Both the position numbers and the translations under genes were made by a program. 7,088 bases of DNA from NCBI GenBank assembly GCA_004296815.1, contig SCVT01000504.1:1-7088 (forward strand). The letters run 5' to 3'. The DNA is from Reyranella sp. (GTDB lineage: Bacteria > Pseudomonadota > Alphaproteobacteria > Reyranellales > Reyranellaceae). Shown here in pieces: positions 7,011-7,088 of this stretch (positions are counted from its first letter, which is position 1; each line of letters starts with the position of its first letter). The notes under the pieces were generated by a model. It did not search any database and had not been told where the DNA came from. It saw only the letters and a list, made by a program, of their open reading frames with translations.

Positions 7011-7088
7011 CGCCGCCGATGGCGACTTCCTTGACCGTCAGGCTCTCCGCCTGGAGCTGCTCGACGCGGACGCGCGCCGTGCCGCGGC
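7004..7088. repeat. 85-bp direct repeat, terminal copy at the window edge
   Basis: This is an exact copy of 6769-6853, running up to the last base of the window. The 235-bp offset is not a multiple of three, so this copy is one base out of frame with the rlpA sequence that follows it. At the position where the upstream part of the RlpA barrel should be, it breaks the reading frame (stop at 7040-7038). The junction lies in a GC-rich GGGCCGCCGCCG tract. It may be an assembly error at a contig end or the beginning of a true tandem duplication. Confidence 0.97.

Overview
The window is a compact block of housekeeping genes from a GC-rich bacterium. All seven genes lie on the minus strand, so transcription runs from high to low coordinates. 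The gene set is: a septal RlpA-type protein, a D-Ala-D-Ala carboxypeptidase, thymidylate kinase, the DNA polymerase III delta' subunit, a short methionyl-tRNA synthetase, a TatD-family hydrolase and a PhnP-like metallo-beta-lactamase-fold protein. From memory, this order is typical of Alphaproteobacteria. High GC, GTG starts at overlapping junctions and the protein sequences fit that; an order such as Rhodospirillales is a guess. I see no mobile element, CRISPR array, tRNA, rRNA or prophage gene.

In transcription order: 7010-6306 is the C-terminal part of rlpA (5' end missing); 6328-5027 is a secreted D-Ala-D-Ala carboxypeptidase overlapping the end of rlpA; 5030-4392 is tmk, overlapping the carboxypeptidase by 4 nt (GTGA); 4387-3257 is holB, 4 nt after tmk. 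A 169-nt gap (3256-3088) follows, the only non-coding stretch of any size. Then come metG (3087-1543), the TatD hydrolase 1 nt later (1541-753), and the MBL-fold gene (762-1), which overlaps TatD by 10 nt and runs off the left edge just before its expected stop.

The layout suggests two translationally coupled groups. The first joins cell-wall remodelling (RlpA, carboxypeptidase) to DNA replication (dTMP kinase, clamp-loader delta'). The second is metG-tatD-MBL, preceded by a leader that can fold into two nested stems plus a small GC hairpin close to the metG ribosome-binding site. E. coli has a related tmk-holB-ycfH (TatD) arrangement.

Two things deserve attention. First, the last 85 bases (7004-7088) are an exact direct copy of 6769-6853, in a different frame relative to rlpA. 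This truncates rlpA and looks like an assembly artefact or the start of a 235-bp tandem duplication. Second, the metG leader is structured and fits no riboswitch I recognise. I found no convincing evidence of a previously undescribed biological system; the rest is ordinary core genome.
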